Positions 1 through 9,226 are shown, numbered from the stretch's first letter. The stretch is DNA of 64,000 nt from Alphaproteobacteria bacterium (GCA_030431825.1 JAUIIJ010000010.1:1-64000); one strand, 5' to 3'. A program made the numbers and translations. The notes: generated by a model from the letters alone, not told the origin.

Positions 1-2
1 AC

Positions 3-131
3 TATGCACGCAGTTTGAAGACGCTGAAGGGCCTCACACCATTCGAATACATCTGCAAAATATCGACAAAAGAGCCGGATCCTTTCATTGTTGATCCGAG
101 CCACCACACTCCGGGACTAAACACCTATTAG
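3..131 (+). mobile_element. IS481-family transposase, C-terminal fragment (cut by window edge)
   Basis: An open frame enters from the left edge and stops at TAG 129-131. It encodes about 42 residues that include LKGLTPFEYICK and end in HHTPGLNTY. This matches the conserved C-terminal tail of IS481-type DDE transposases, which usually read LKGLTPYEYICK...HQMPGLNT. The upstream part lies outside the window, so I cannot say whether the element is intact. No clear terminal inverted repeat is visible after the stop, because a second transposase remnant begins at once in the same frame. Confidence 0.75.
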
Positions 132-248
132 AGTGTTTTTTTCAATCGGATCAAACGCTTCCGCCGGATCGCCCTGCGCTGCGAAAAGACCATCAGCTCA
201 TTCAATGCCTTCGTCGATCTCGCATGCGCCATGGCGTGGATCGGTTAA
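132..248 (+). pseudogene. IS5-family transposase, C-terminal remnant
   Basis: Directly after the previous stop, and in the same frame, the sequence reads FNRIKRFRRIALRCEKT and then a short tail ending AMAWIG and TAA (246-248). This is the typical C-terminus of IS5-group transposases. It has no start codon and no catalytic core, so it is a broken 3' end fused to the end of another element. Whether it came by insertion or by deletion between neighbouring elements cannot be told from this window. Confidence 0.7.
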
Positions 249-261
249 ATCCAGACGCCGC

Positions 262-395
262 CTAGCACGCCAGAGATTGGCCCAAGCCCTTCCGGGGCGC
301 CGACGCGGTTTTACAGGCACTCGGATAGACCGCCTCATATCTGATCGTCGGCCAGAGCGGTTCGACGAAGACGTTGTCCCGTCGCGCACCTTTAC
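262..395 (-). pseudogene. IS3-family transposase (OrfB) remnant
   Basis: On the minus strand the frame reads RRDNVFVEPLWPTIRYEAVY, then PSACKTASAPRKGLGQSL and a stop at 262-264. This corresponds to the C-terminal part of the IS3 rve domain, usually GR..DNVFVERLWR..KYEEVY, which contains the third catalytic acid (Glu). The following FYN.RRPH block is missing and several substitutions look degenerate. It is an inactive fragment. It shows that the first 400 bases hold pieces of at least three unrelated insertion sequences. Confidence 0.55.
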
Positions 396-487
396 GCGTA
401 GCCGTGTTTGCGGTTTTCCGCGTCGGCGGTGCGCAAGTGCGTGGAACCTTCTTGTCACTGCGCGGGAACCGACCCATATGTGCCGCC

Positions 488-1312
488 ATGACAGACACAA
501 CGCCCAATCCGGTCGCGCAAGGCCGAATAGCATCCATCCTCGCGGATCGGCGCTTTCGCAACTTCATCCTTGGCGTGATCCTCTTCAATGCGGTTCTGCT
601 GGGGCTGGAAACATCAGAAACGGTGATGGGCGTCGCCGGTCCGGTCATACTGTTCCTGGACGGGCTCTGCCTCGCGATTTTCGTCGTCGAACTGACAGCC
701 AAGATCTATGTTCAGAGGCTGCGGTTCTTCCGGGATGGCTGGAACCTCTTCGATTTTGTCATCGTCGGGATTTCGCTGATCCCGGCCGCGCAGGGTCTGT
801 CGGTACTCCGCGCCCTGCGGATATTGCGGCTGTTCCGCGTGCTGTCGGTCGCGCCCAACCTGCGGCGCGTCGTCGAGGGTCTGATCATCGCGCTGCCCGG
901 CATGGGTTCGGTGTTCCTGTTGACGGGACTGATCTTTTACATCGGCGCGGTCATGGCGACCAAGCTGTTCGGTGCGGCCTTTCCGGACTGGTTCGGCACG
1001 ATCGGCCTGTCGGCCTATTCGCTGTTCCAGGTCATGACTCTGGAAAGCTGGTCGATGGGAATCGTTCGTCCGGTGATGGAGGTCTATCCCTATGCCTGGG
1101 CGTTTTTCATTCCCTTCATCCTGACGACGACTTTCGTGGTTGTGAACCTCGTGGTGGGTCTGATCGTCAACTCGATGCAGGACGCCCATCAGGCCGAAGC
1201 GGATGCCGAAACCGGAACCTATCGCGACGAAGTGCTCGAGCGTCTGGCCCAGATCGAAACGATGCTGAAACAGCAGGACGAGCGCCGGTCCGGCGGTCAG
1301 GCCCAGCCGTAG
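488..1312 (+). CDS. Voltage-gated sodium channel of the bacterial NaChBac/BacNav type
   Basis: This is a 274-residue, six-transmembrane ion channel subunit of the PF00520 family, expected to form inner-membrane homotetramers. S4 carries arginines every third residue (R108, R111, R114, R117). The pore loop holds the filter TLESWSM (184-190), which is the sodium-selective signature of bacterial Nav channels and not a potassium TVGYG filter. The C-terminus (about 245-265) looks like a short coiled-coil, as in other BacNav tetramers. The ATG at 488 was chosen because it begins a normal channel N-terminus. An in-frame extension to 374 looks non-coding. The 3' end overlaps the convergent next gene by 16 bases. 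Confidence 0.9.
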   Translation: MTDTTPNPVAQGRIASILADRRFRNFILGVILFNAVLLGLETSETVMGVAGPVILFLDGLCLAIFVVELTAKIYVQRLRFFRDGWNLFDFVIVGISLIPAAQGLSVLRALRILRLFRVLSVAPNLRRVVEGLIIALPGMGSVFLLTGLIFYIGAVMATKLFGAAFPDWFGTIGLSAYSLFQVMTLESWSMGIVRPVMEVYPYAWAFFIPFILTTTFVVVNLVVGLIVNSMQDAHQAEADAETGTYRDEVLERLAQIETMLKQQDERRSGGQAQP

Positions 1313-1914
1313 TTGAAGCTCACGCTGATCCGTTCATTCTCGGACATGTTCATCGGCACTTCGTGGCGCAGCCAGCTTTCCCACAGCAACACGTCGCCAA
1401 CCTTGGGCGTCACGTAGATAAACGGCTGCAATTCGCGTCGCCCATCCTTGAGCCGCGTTGGCGCGGCCATCATGCGGGCCGAGCGGGGGTCCTCGAGCTT
1501 GAGCGCGCTGGCGCCCTCGGGCATCGACACGTAGGTGGTTCCGCTGATCACCGAATGCGGGTGGATATGGCTGGCGTGCATGCCGCCCTCGGGCAGGATA
1601 TTGATCCAGATGTCTTCAAGTTTGAGATCCCGTCCATCCAGATCAAATTCCAGATCCTCTGCAAACGCCGCCACATGCCGATCCAGCGCCGCCACGAGGT
1701 CGCCAAAGACCGGAAAGCGCCACGGCAGGTCGCTGAGCGAGGCATAGGACGTGTAGCCCGGATAGCCGTTCTCCTCGCACCAGTCCTGCCCGGCCTCATC
1801 ATCTTCTGCAATCGACAGGCAAGAGGTTTCGAGCTCATCGGCAGGGATGTCCCCGAATTCATTCAGGGCTGCGCGATAGAGACGGGTGACGAAAAGCGAT
1901 TCAATCTGTGACAT
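1297..1914 (-). CDS. TIGR02466-type putative 2OG-Fe(II) oxygenase
   Basis: The 205-residue protein resembles a family of predicted 2-oxoglutarate/Fe(II) oxygenases with a double-stranded beta-helix. The core reads HASHIHPHSVISGTTYVS. Near the C-terminus lie GDVLLWESWLRHEVP, with a second likely iron-binding His, and ERISVSFN, whose Arg would bind 2-oxoglutarate. The substrate is unknown. It is convergent with the sodium channel and overlaps its last 16 bases. The length is normal for the family. The fold assignment is stronger than the functional one. Confidence 0.75.
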   Translation of the reverse strand: MSQIESLFVTRLYRAALNEFGDIPADELETSCLSIAEDDEAGQDWCEENGYPGYTSYASLSDLPWRFPVFGDLVAALDRHVAAFAEDLEFDLDGRDLKLEDIWINILPEGGMHASHIHPHSVISGTTYVSMPEGASALKLEDPRSARMMAAPTRLKDGRRELQPFIYVTPKVGDVLLWESWLRHEVPMNMSENERISVSFNYGWA

Positions 1915-1953
1915 GGTGCCTGTCTAGACGAGCGGCCCGATTTTGACGAGTGC

Positions 1954-2793
1954 TCAAAGCCGGTCTGTCCCGAACGTGTCGCAGGCCGCGATATTGCGAT
2001 CGTCATAGCCGCGCCGGAACCAGCGTTCGCGCTGCGCCGAGGTGCCATGCGTAAAGGTATGGGGCCGCGGCACCTGTCCGGCCTGCCGTTGCAGGCGATC
2101 ATCCCCGATCATGTTTGCCGCGTTCAGCGCCTCTTGCAGATCGCCCGGTTCCATCAGCGCGCCCACAGCGGCGGCCCAGACGCCGGACAGGCAGTCCGCC
2201 TGCAATTCGAGGCGCACCGTCAGGGCGTTGGCCTCGACCTCCGAAGCTTGCTGGCGCGCCGCGTTGACCTTGCCGAGAATGCCGACCTGGTTCTGCACGT
2301 GATGCGCAACCTCATGTGCAATCACGTAGGCTGCGGCGAAATCCCCGCGCGCGCCCAGTTGCTGCGACATCGTGGAAAAAAATGCGAGGTCGAGATAGGC
2401 CTTTTGGTCAGCCGGACAATAGAACGGTCCGGTCGCGCCGGATGCACCGCCACAGGGGCTTTGCGTGACTCCGGAAAACAGCACCATGACCGGAGGGTTG
2501 TAGGTCGCGCCGAATTCATCGCGAAAGATTGCGGTCCAGACCTCTTCGGTGGTCGCGAGCACACGCGCGGCAAATTCGGCCTCCTGCTCTTCTCCGGGTC
2601 TGGCAACATAGGGCTCGTTGCTGGCCGGTTGCCGGGTCAGCAGAGGGGTCACATCGATGCCCGCGAAATAGCCGACGGCCAGCACCAGCAACAAACCGAC
2701 ACCGCCTATTCGGCCAACCGTCCTGCCGCGTCCCCGGCCACTATGACGTCGATCCTCGACGTTCCTGCTGCTTCTGACCCCACGCAAACGCAT
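1954..2793 (-). CDS. Neutral zinc metallopeptidase, YpfJ-like (PF04228)
   Basis: The 279-residue protein has an arginine-rich N-terminus and one transmembrane segment at about residues 27-47. The peptidase domain contains the zinc-binding motif HEVAH (160-164), followed by HVQNQVG as in the YpfJ family. It is probably a membrane-anchored protein with the catalytic domain outside the cytoplasm. Its substrate is not known. The ATG at 2793 was chosen because GAGGAG lies just upstream. The longer reading back to 2961 runs through the intergenic region towards dnaX and has no support. Confidence 0.85.
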   Translation of the reverse strand: MRLRGVRSSRNVEDRRHSGRGRGRTVGRIGGVGLLLVLAVGYFAGIDVTPLLTRQPASNEPYVARPGEEQEAEFAARVLATTEEVWTAIFRDEFGATYNPPVMVLFSGVTQSPCGGASGATGPFYCPADQKAYLDLAFFSTMSQQLGARGDFAAAYVIAHEVAHHVQNQVGILGKVNAARQQASEVEANALTVRLELQADCLSGVWAAAVGALMEPGDLQEALNAANMIGDDRLQRQAGQVPRPHTFTHGTSAQRERWFRRGYDDRNIAACDTFGTDRL

Positions 2794-3008
2794 CCCGCAC
2801 TCCTCGCTAACCACCCGGCCATGTAACATTATCATCCGGCTGGTCACAGAAAAACAACATCTTGCCACGCTGACCACGCGGTATTCCGACGGCGGTGCCC
2901 TGCCACCGGTCGCTCGAACGCCTCTGCGACGGGATCGTTCGTGCGGCATGGACCTCTCCACCGCTGCCGACTACGCTCTGGCGGACTCCGAATCCGATAG
3001 GACTGCCC

Positions 3009-4757
3009 ATGACCGACACAGACGCCCCTGCCTACCAGGTTCTGGCGCGCAAATACCGGCCCGAGACCTTTGCCGACCTTGTCGGGCAGGATGCGATGGT
3101 GCGCACGCTCAAGAATGCCTTTGCCACCGACCGCATCGCGCAGGCCTTTGTCATGACCGGCATTCGAGGCACCGGCAAAACCACGACCGCGCGGATCATC
3201 GCGAAGGGGATGAACTGTATCGGGCCCGACGGCAATGGCGGACCAACAACCGAACCCTGTGGCAAATGCGAACATTGCACCGCGATCATGGAAGGGCGTC
3301 ATGTCGATGTGATGGAAATGGACGCGGCCAGTCGTACAGGCGTCAATGACATCCGCGAAATCATCGACAGCGTGCGCTACCGGGCGGCGTCGGCACGCTA
3401 CAAGATCTATATCATCGACGAAGTGCACATGCTCTCGTCCAGCGCCTTCAACGCGCTGCTGAAGACGCTCGAGGAACCGCCGGCGCATGTGAAATTCATC
3501 TTTGCCACGACCGAAATCCGCAAGGTGCCGGTTACCGTGCTGAGCCGTTGCCAGCGTTTCGATCTGCGCCGGATCGAACCGGAGGACATGATTGCCCTGC
3601 TGCAACGGATCGCGGCCAGCGAAGGTGCGGCGATCACCGACGACGCCCTGGCCCTGATCACCCGCGCGGCGGAAGGATCGGCGCGCGACGCCACATCGCT
3701 GCTTGACCAGGCAATCAGCCATGGCGCGGGCGAGACCACCGCCGAACAGGTGCGCGCGATGCTGGGGCTGGCGGATCGTGGCCGGGTTCTCGACCTGATG
3801 GACATGATCCTGAAAGGCGATGCTGCGGCGGCGCTGAACGAGCTGGGCACGCAATATGCCGAAGGTGCGGACCCGATGGCGGTTCTGCGCGATCTGGCCG
3901 AGATCGCCCATTGGGTGTCGGTGGTCAAGATCACCCCGGACGCGGCAGAGGACCCGACGGTTGCGCCGGATGAGCGCGCGCGCGGCAGCGCGATGGCCGA
4001 CAGCCTGTCGCTTCGGGTTCTGTCGCGCATGTGGCAGATGCTGCTCAAGGCGCTGGAAGAGGTTGCGGCGGCGCCCAATGCGATGATGGCGGCGGAGATG
4101 GCGATCATCCGGCTGACACATGTGGCTGACCTGCCAAGCCCGGAGGAACTGATACGCAAGCTCCAGAACAGCCCGCCATCTTCTCCCGGTGGAAACGGGG
4201 GCCTTGCGCAGGGCGCAAGTTCGCCTGCGGCGGGCGGGGGGGCCTCGGCTGTCGCCTCGGCCCGGGTGAGCGGCACCGGTAACACCCGGACAGCACCCGC
4301 AGTGGCACCCGAGAGCGCGCTGGCGCGGTTTCCGACCTTCGAGCATGTCGTCGAACTGATCCGCGCGAACCGGGATGTGAAGCTGTTGGTAGAGGTCGAA
4401 TCCGGTCTCAGGCTGATCAGCTATCAACCCGGACGGATCGAATTCTCGCCCGCCGATGGCGCGCCGCCGGATCTCGCCCAACGCCTTGGGACGCGGTTGC
4501 AGGGCTGGACCGGAAATCGCTGGGCGATCAGCGTGAGCGCCAAGGGCGGTGCGCCGACGATCGCCGACATACGGGATCAGGCGGAAAACGCATTGCGGGA
4601 AGAGGCCGAGGCGCATCCCCTGGTGCAGGCGGTGATCTCCCGTTTCCCCAAGGCCCGGATCACCGATATCCGTACCCCGGAACAGATTGCGGCCGCCGCC
4701 AGCGCCGAGGCCCTTCCCGAAGTCGAGGACGAATGGGATCCGTTCGAGGACGGGTGA
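3009..4757 (+). CDS. dnaX: DNA polymerase III subunits gamma/tau
   Basis: This 582-residue clamp-loader ATPase loads the beta clamp and bridges polymerase cores at the replication fork. The N-terminus reads LARKYRPETFADLVGQ. The Walker A motif is GIRGTGKT (51-58), the zinc module is CGKCEHC, and the Walker B/DExx region is IIDEVHML. A Gly/Ala/Ser-rich linker follows, then the tau-specific C-terminal domain. I see no A-rich slippery heptamer, so a shorter gamma form by frameshifting is not indicated. The ATG at 3009 matches the family start. It leads the conserved dnaX-ybaB-recR cluster. Confidence 0.97.
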   Translation: MTDTDAPAYQVLARKYRPETFADLVGQDAMVRTLKNAFATDRIAQAFVMTGIRGTGKTTTARIIAKGMNCIGPDGNGGPTTEPCGKCEHCTAIMEGRHVDVMEMDAASRTGVNDIREIIDSVRYRAASARYKIYIIDEVHMLSSSAFNALLKTLEEPPAHVKFIFATTEIRKVPVTVLSRCQRFDLRRIEPEDMIALLQRIAASEGAAITDDALALITRAAEGSARDATSLLDQAISHGAGETTAEQVRAMLGLADRGRVLDLMDMILKGDAAAALNELGTQYAEGADPMAVLRDLAEIAHWVSVVKITPDAAEDPTVAPDERARGSAMADSLSLRVLSRMWQMLLKALEEVAAAPNAMMAAEMAIIRLTHVADLPSPEELIRKLQNSPPSSPGGNGGLAQGASSPAAGGGASAVASARVSGTGNTRTAPAVAPESALARFPTFEHVVELIRANRDVKLLVEVESGLRLISYQPGRIEFSPADGAPPDLAQRLGTRLQGWTGNRWAISVSAKGGAPTIADIRDQAENALREEAEAHPLVQAVISRFPKARITDIRTPEQIAAAASAEALPEVEDEWDPFEDG

Positions 4758-4852
4758 CGCGCACCGCTGCCTGCCGGCCCGGATCCGTTCCGCCCCTTGT
4801 GAGCGGGACCCGGGACGCGTATCTGTGCAGCAAGCAATTCAGGAGAAATCAC

Positions 4853-5197
4853 ATGCTCAAGGGACTCGGCGGGCTTGGCGACATGGCCAAGATGATGAAG
4901 GCCGCGCAGGAAATGCAGACCAAGATGACCCAGCTGCAGGAAGACATGCACAGCCAGACCGTCACGGGCGAATCCGGCGCCGGATTGGTTAAGGCGGTCT
5001 GTTCCTGCAAGGGCGAGCTGAAATCGCTCGACATCGACCCGTCGATTTTCAACAGCGATGACAAGGAAGTCGTCGAGGACCTGATCCTTGCCGCGATCAA
5101 GGACGCCCAGCAGAAGGCCAGCGACAAGGCGCAGGAAGAAATGGCCAAGCTGACCGAAGGCATGGGTCTGCCCAAGGACATGAAGCTGCCATTCTGA
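4853..5197 (+). CDS. YbaB/EbfC-family nucleoid-associated protein
   Basis: The 114-residue DNA-binding protein begins [21 protein letters not shown], a typical YbaB helix, and ends with the family tail [15 protein letters not shown]. Members form tweezer-like dimers that bind DNA with little sequence preference. A strong AGGAG ribosome site precedes the ATG at 4853, which decides the start over longer upstream readings. It lies between dnaX and recR, 95 bases after dnaX and 52 bases before recR, as in most bacteria. Confidence 0.95.
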   Translation: MLKGLGGLGDMAKMMKAAQEMQTKMTQLQEDMHSQTVTGESGAGLVKAVCSCKGELKSLDIDPSIFNSDDKEVVEDLILAAIKDAQQKASDKAQEEMAKLTEGMGLPKDMKLPF

Positions 5198-5249
5198 TCA
5201 CGCGGACGCCGACGCCGCGACGTGCCTGCCCGGCTCCGGATACCCTGCA

Positions 5250-5843
5250 ATGTCAAGCACCCGAGATATCGACAATCTGATCGAGCTTATGGCGAAACTG
5301 CCCGGTCTTGGCCCGCGATCGGCGCGGCGCGCGGTTCTGCACCTGATCCGCAAACGCGCGCTGCTGCTCACGCCCTTGGCGGACAGCTTGCAGGTTGTCG
5401 CGGAAACGGCGCGGGAATGTCTCAACTGCGGTAACGTGGGCACCACCGATATCTGCGACATCTGCACCGCCGAAAAACGCGCCACCGGCGAATTATGCGT
5501 GGTCGAGGATGTCGCCGATCTCTGGGCGATGGAACGCTCGGGGGTGTTCAGGGGGCGCTATCACGTCCTTGGCGGCACGCTCTCGGCACTTGACGCGATC
5601 GGACCGGAACAATTACGTATCCCGCGCCTGATCGACCGGGTGACAAGCGAAGGCATCACGGAGGTGATCCTGGCGCTGAATGCGACGGTCGACGGGCAGA
5701 CCACGGCGCACTACATCGCCGATCAGCTGGATGGACAGGTCCGCCTCACCTCGCTGGCGCAGGGCGTTCCGATCGGTGGCGAGCTCGATTATCTCGATGA
5801 CGGCACCATCATGGCGGCGATGTCGGCGCGCAAGGATATCTGA
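5250..5843 (+). CDS. recR: Recombination mediator RecR
   Basis: RecR (197 residues) works with RecO, and RecF where present, to load RecA on SSB-coated single-stranded DNA. The N-terminal helix-hairpin-helix is [16 protein letters not shown]. The four-cysteine zinc finger is C-x2-C followed by C-x2-C (CLNCGN...CDIC). A Toprim domain follows, with [12 protein letters not shown] and the C-terminal [15 protein letters not shown]. Length and start are normal. Its partner recO is also in this window, at 33683-34411. Confidence 0.96.
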   Translation: MSSTRDIDNLIELMAKLPGLGPRSARRAVLHLIRKRALLLTPLADSLQVVAETARECLNCGNVGTTDICDICTAEKRATGELCVVEDVADLWAMERSGVFRGRYHVLGGTLSALDAIGPEQLRIPRLIDRVTSEGITEVILALNATVDGQTTAHYIADQLDGQVRLTSLAQGVPIGGELDYLDDGTIMAAMSARKDI

Positions 5844-5884
5844 CGCGACCGACATGCGTCGCCGGTGCCGCCGAGCCCCGCGCG

Positions 5885-7036
5885 TCAGCCGATCCCGAAA
5901 AACCTGCGTGCGTTTTCACCCATTGCCCCGCGCAGGCGGGCCTCGGGCAAGTCGAGCGCGAGCGCCTCGGCGACAATGTCATCGCCATGATCAAGATGCG
6001 GGAAGTCGCTGCCGAACATCAGGTGGTCTTCGCCGAGATAGGCAATCGTTTCGTTCAGCAACGGCTCGTCGGGTTCGAAACCGATGGTGCATTGCGCCTT
6101 GAAATACTCGGAGGGTTTCCTGCGGATGGTCGCGGCGACCTCGCCGGCGAGATGGGCATATTCAAGCTCGTCCAGACGCCAGAGCCAATGCACCATCCAC
6201 CCCGCACCGGCCTCGAGAAACGCGACCCGAAGGTCCTTGTTGCGTTCGAATGTTCCGCTTTCGAGCAGCGACAGAAACGCCATCATCTGCTCCATCGGAT
6301 GCGAACACGCGTGTTGCGAAAAACGCGATGAAAACCGGTCCGCGCCAGCCGTGGTCGTACGCGCATGCGCGGCTTCGTGGACCGCAACCCGCAAGCCGTT
6401 CTCGGCGCAGAACGTCCAGAACGGGGCGTCCGCAGGATCGCCCAGCAAGCGGCCCGCAATCGGGTTCGGCCGAACGACCACCGTGTTCCACCCCTGCGCG
6501 AGCGCAAACCGGGCCTGGTCGATCATCGCCTCGGGTTGGTAGCGAGCAATCAGCGCCGCGCCGCGCAAGCGGTCGGGATCGGCAGAGCAGAGATCGGCGA
6601 GCCAGCGGTTATACGCATCGGCGAACGCCGCCGCGACACGGGGATCGCGATGCGGCATCGCCACGAGATACCCGGCATAGGAGGGCAGCAGGAGCGCCGC
6701 GTCGATGCCGTCCTTGTCCATTGCGCCCAGATGTCCCGATGCGGTGGCACCAAGCGCCAGGTCTTCGGGGCGATCGACCGCAGCGGCCGCGATTTCGATC
6801 TTCGCGCTCCTGGATATGTCCATGACCGGTTCGCCCGCCACCAAGAGATCGGGAGGCAGGTGCAGAGGCCCCGCAGGTCGAGCCACGGTCATGCGTTCGG
6901 ACAGCGGCTCGCCACGGTCGAGATAGGCCAGTGTCGGAACGTAATCGGACATGCCCGAGGGCAGGTATTCCTGCCACAGATCCAGCGGTTCGTGCACGTG
7001 ACGATCCGCGTCGAAAATCCAGAACCCGTTGCGCAC
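5885..7036 (-). CDS. Amidohydrolase-2 family metal-dependent hydrolase
   Basis: This is a 383-residue TIM-barrel hydrolase or decarboxylase of PF04909. The N-terminal metal site appears as DADRHVHEP instead of the usual DxHxH. The C-terminal signature is FGSDFPHLDHGDD. Relatives act on aromatic acids and related carbon-carbon or carbon-nitrogen bonds, so the substrate cannot be named. A GTG at 7036 is preceded by AGAGGGG at good spacing. It lies 81 bases downstream of, and in the same direction as, the YcaO gene, so the two could be co-transcribed. A role in maturing the peptide product is only a possibility. Confidence 0.8.
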   Translation of the reverse strand: MRNGFWIFDADRHVHEPLDLWQEYLPSGMSDYVPTLAYLDRGEPLSERMTVARPAGPLHLPPDLLVAGEPVMDISRSAKIEIAAAAVDRPEDLALGATASGHLGAMDKDGIDAALLLPSYAGYLVAMPHRDPRVAAAFADAYNRWLADLCSADPDRLRGAALIARYQPEAMIDQARFALAQGWNTVVVRPNPIAGRLLGDPADAPFWTFCAENGLRVAVHEAAHARTTTAGADRFSSRFSQHACSHPMEQMMAFLSLLESGTFERNKDLRVAFLEAGAGWMVHWLWRLDELEYAHLAGEVAATIRRKPSEYFKAQCTIGFEPDEPLLNETIAYLGEDHLMFGSDFPHLDHGDDIVAEALALDLPEARLRGAMGENARRFFGIG

Positions 7037-7117
7037 GGCAGCCGCCCCTCTTTGTTGTCAACCTGTTGGCAAGGAAACAGAAAAACGCGCACACTGCAAT
7101 CGGGTTGATCCCGGCCC

Positions 7118-9226
7118 CTACAGGAAAAGATGTGCCGGATTCAGGTACTCTTCGCTCAGTGGGTTCGCGCGCCAACCCATCTGCACCGGCACATCGAAAA
7201 GGCGACCCGGTCCGAAGCGGGGCCAGAAATGACGCAGCCCCGGGGCAAAGACCTTGACCACCGGCAACCCGGTCTCGGGGCGGGTCTGGTCGAGAATCAA
7301 GGTTTCGATCCCATTCTGCGCCAGCCTTTTGACAGACCAGTCAAACAGCGCGCCCAACGTCGCCAGATCGCCCACCGGGGCGTCCGTCAATACCGCCTCG
7401 CCATGCGGAAAGAGGAACGCGTCGTCCCTTGCTGCACCGGTGTCCCAGGGCGGTTGACCGTCCCGGCCATTTGCACGGAACAATTGCGCGAGTTCGGTCA
7501 TCGCACGTTCTATTGCGATTTCACTGTCGAAATGGCAACCAAAACCGATGCACCAGCGCCCATCGCTCCTGGCCCGCGCAATCGCCGCGAGACACGGTAT
7601 GTCCAGGTCTGCCGTGACATCGAGCAGCCAGCACTCCCACCCCTGATCGAGGAAGCCCTGCGCCAGGGTTCTGACCCGCACGTCCGCAACCGACAGCGGG
7701 TCGAGCCCCCGACGCGGTATGCGGTTATACCACCAGATTGCGATACTGTCGCGTTCGACAAGCTCCAGAAACGCCTGCAGCGCCGCCTCGATACGCGTCG
7801 ATCCTGCAGCACAGCCATTGGGATCGAACCGGCCATAGCGCGGCTCTGGCGCGTTGGCGAAACACAACTCGCGCGGCATCCATTTCACACGATCCTCGGT
7901 CACCGACCACACCTGCACCCAGTCCAGTTCGCGATCCGCCGCCAGCGGCACGGGTACGTGACGCCGGTCATCGCCGCTGAGCGCATTCCATCTGTCCCGG
8001 TCGCGGAACTGCGCCGCACTGAACTGCCAGAGTGAATTGGGATGAACAGCGTCCGCGCCGATCGTGTCCAGCGTGGCACGGCGCGTCGGATGCCCGTCGG
8101 GGAATTGCGCCGACATGCGCTCCACCGATTCGCACAACACGCTGGCCTCGGCCTGCGCCCCGGTGAGACCCTTGCCCAGAGCCACGCCGTGGAAGGCATC
8201 GGCGTCGGGCGATGCGGACCGTGGAACGATCGGATAGGACGCCGCCCAAACATGTCGCGTGGTGTCGCCCGCGCCTGCCGCCGCGCGCGTGTCCAGTGGA
8301 CCGGCGCTGCTGACAAGCCCGGTGAGGTCGCTCACCAGCGGGCGCAGCGACCGCACGACATCTTCGGCGCTGCGGCCCCTGTATCCGCCAAGGCTCCGGC
8401 GCACCGGGGTTTCATCGCGCAGATCCATCGATCCTGATGTGCCGCACGCGCAGGTGCAGACAGTTTCATGATCGCGGCGCCCCTCTGTGCCAAGCTCCAC
8501 TACATGCTGCAAGGCGGGTTCAGGATCGCGCAGATAGGCAAGGACCGCCCCGGCGGTTTCCCTCGCCAGTCGTGACGGCGGCAGGTGTTCTGCAGCAGGA
8601 CGCGCGATTTGCACCAGTGACAGGCTGGCCGCCCAGCTCTCGATCGGCCGGTTCAGCCGCATGCGTCGGCGCAGGCAGGACAGACAGGGACCATGACCGA
8701 AATGCGGCCCGAAATAGCTGCGTGGCCCAACCAGCTTGACCGGCAACCACGGTGTCCCGCGCCCGGCGGCCTGTGTCATGATCGGGGCAAGATAGTCCGA
8801 ACACAGAATGAGCGAGACCGGCGCCACGTCGACAAGACTGCCCGCCGCGAGAACATCGCACATGATCGAAAGAGCGGCCCTGTTATCCGACACCAGATGC
8901 ACCGGGCCGATCTGCCGCGACGCCCAGTTCGCGTCGGACGCGCAGGGCCGGGCCTCGGAGCGGATCTCGACGATGCCCTGCGCCCGAAGTCTGCTCAGTG
9001 CAAACAACACCTGTGCGGTCGGGAAGTTCGGCAAATCCGCGACGATCTGCGCCGCTGCGCGCGTTCCGTCCGCACAGGCAAGAACCGCAGAGACAAGTGG
9101 CGATGCACTGTGCTGGCTGCCTCGTTCAGATACCAGAAAAGCCCCGCCATCCGGCGCGGCAAAGACCCGCAGGTCGCTTGAGAGGCAGACAAACTCCGGG
9201 GAAGTGATCGTATTTCGTTCAGCCAT
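7118..9226 (-). CDS. TOMM cyclodehydratase: leader-binding/E1-like scaffold fused to YcaO
   Basis: The 702-residue protein fuses two parts. Residues 1 to about 300 look like the docking scaffold of TOMM systems, with cysteines CLSC (181-184) and CTCAC (257-261) that probably bind zinc. Residues from about 310 on are a YcaO domain with the ATP-site motifs CESVERMS (about 365-372) and GCAAGSTRIEAALQAFLELVERD (about 471-493). YcaO enzymes use ATP to cyclise Cys, Ser or Thr side chains onto the peptide backbone as azolines. The chain ends NPAHLFL and lacks a clear PxPxP tail. It is divergent from the cyclase gene and is the expected partner of the precursor at 12693-13106. Confidence 0.88.
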   Translation of the reverse strand: MAERNTITSPEFVCLSSDLRVFAAPDGGAFLVSERGSQHSASPLVSAVLACADGTRAAAQIVADLPNFPTAQVLFALSRLRAQGIVEIRSEARPCASDANWASRQIGPVHLVSDNRAALSIMCDVLAAGSLVDVAPVSLILCSDYLAPIMTQAAGRGTPWLPVKLVGPRSYFGPHFGHGPCLSCLRRRMRLNRPIESWAASLSLVQIARPAAEHLPPSRLARETAGAVLAYLRDPEPALQHVVELGTEGRRDHETVCTCACGTSGSMDLRDETPVRRSLGGYRGRSAEDVVRSLRPLVSDLTGLVSSAGPLDTRAAAGAGDTTRHVWAASYPIVPRSASPDADAFHGVALGKGLTGAQAEASVLCESVERMSAQFPDGHPTRRATLDTIGADAVHPNSLWQFSAAQFRDRDRWNALSGDDRRHVPVPLAADRELDWVQVWSVTEDRVKWMPRELCFANAPEPRYGRFDPNGCAAGSTRIEAALQAFLELVERDSIAIWWYNRIPRRGLDPLSVADVRVRTLAQGFLDQGWECWLLDVTADLDIPCLAAIARARSDGRWCIGFGCHFDSEIAIERAMTELAQLFRANGRDGQPPWDTGAARDDAFLFPHGEAVLTDAPVGDLATLGALFDWSVKRLAQNGIETLILDQTRPETGLPVVKVFAPGLRHFWPRFGPGRLFDVPVQMGWRANPLSEEYLNPAHLFL

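Noticed and set aside
2794-3008. Possible signal recognition particle RNA gene upstream of dnaX
   Set aside because: In some alphaproteobacteria the SRP RNA lies here, but the conserved GGAAG/AGCA-type apical motif is absent on both strands.
2844-4616. 590-residue minus-strand frame
   Set aside because: It is antisense to dnaX. The sequence is His/Arg-rich and typical of a shadow frame.
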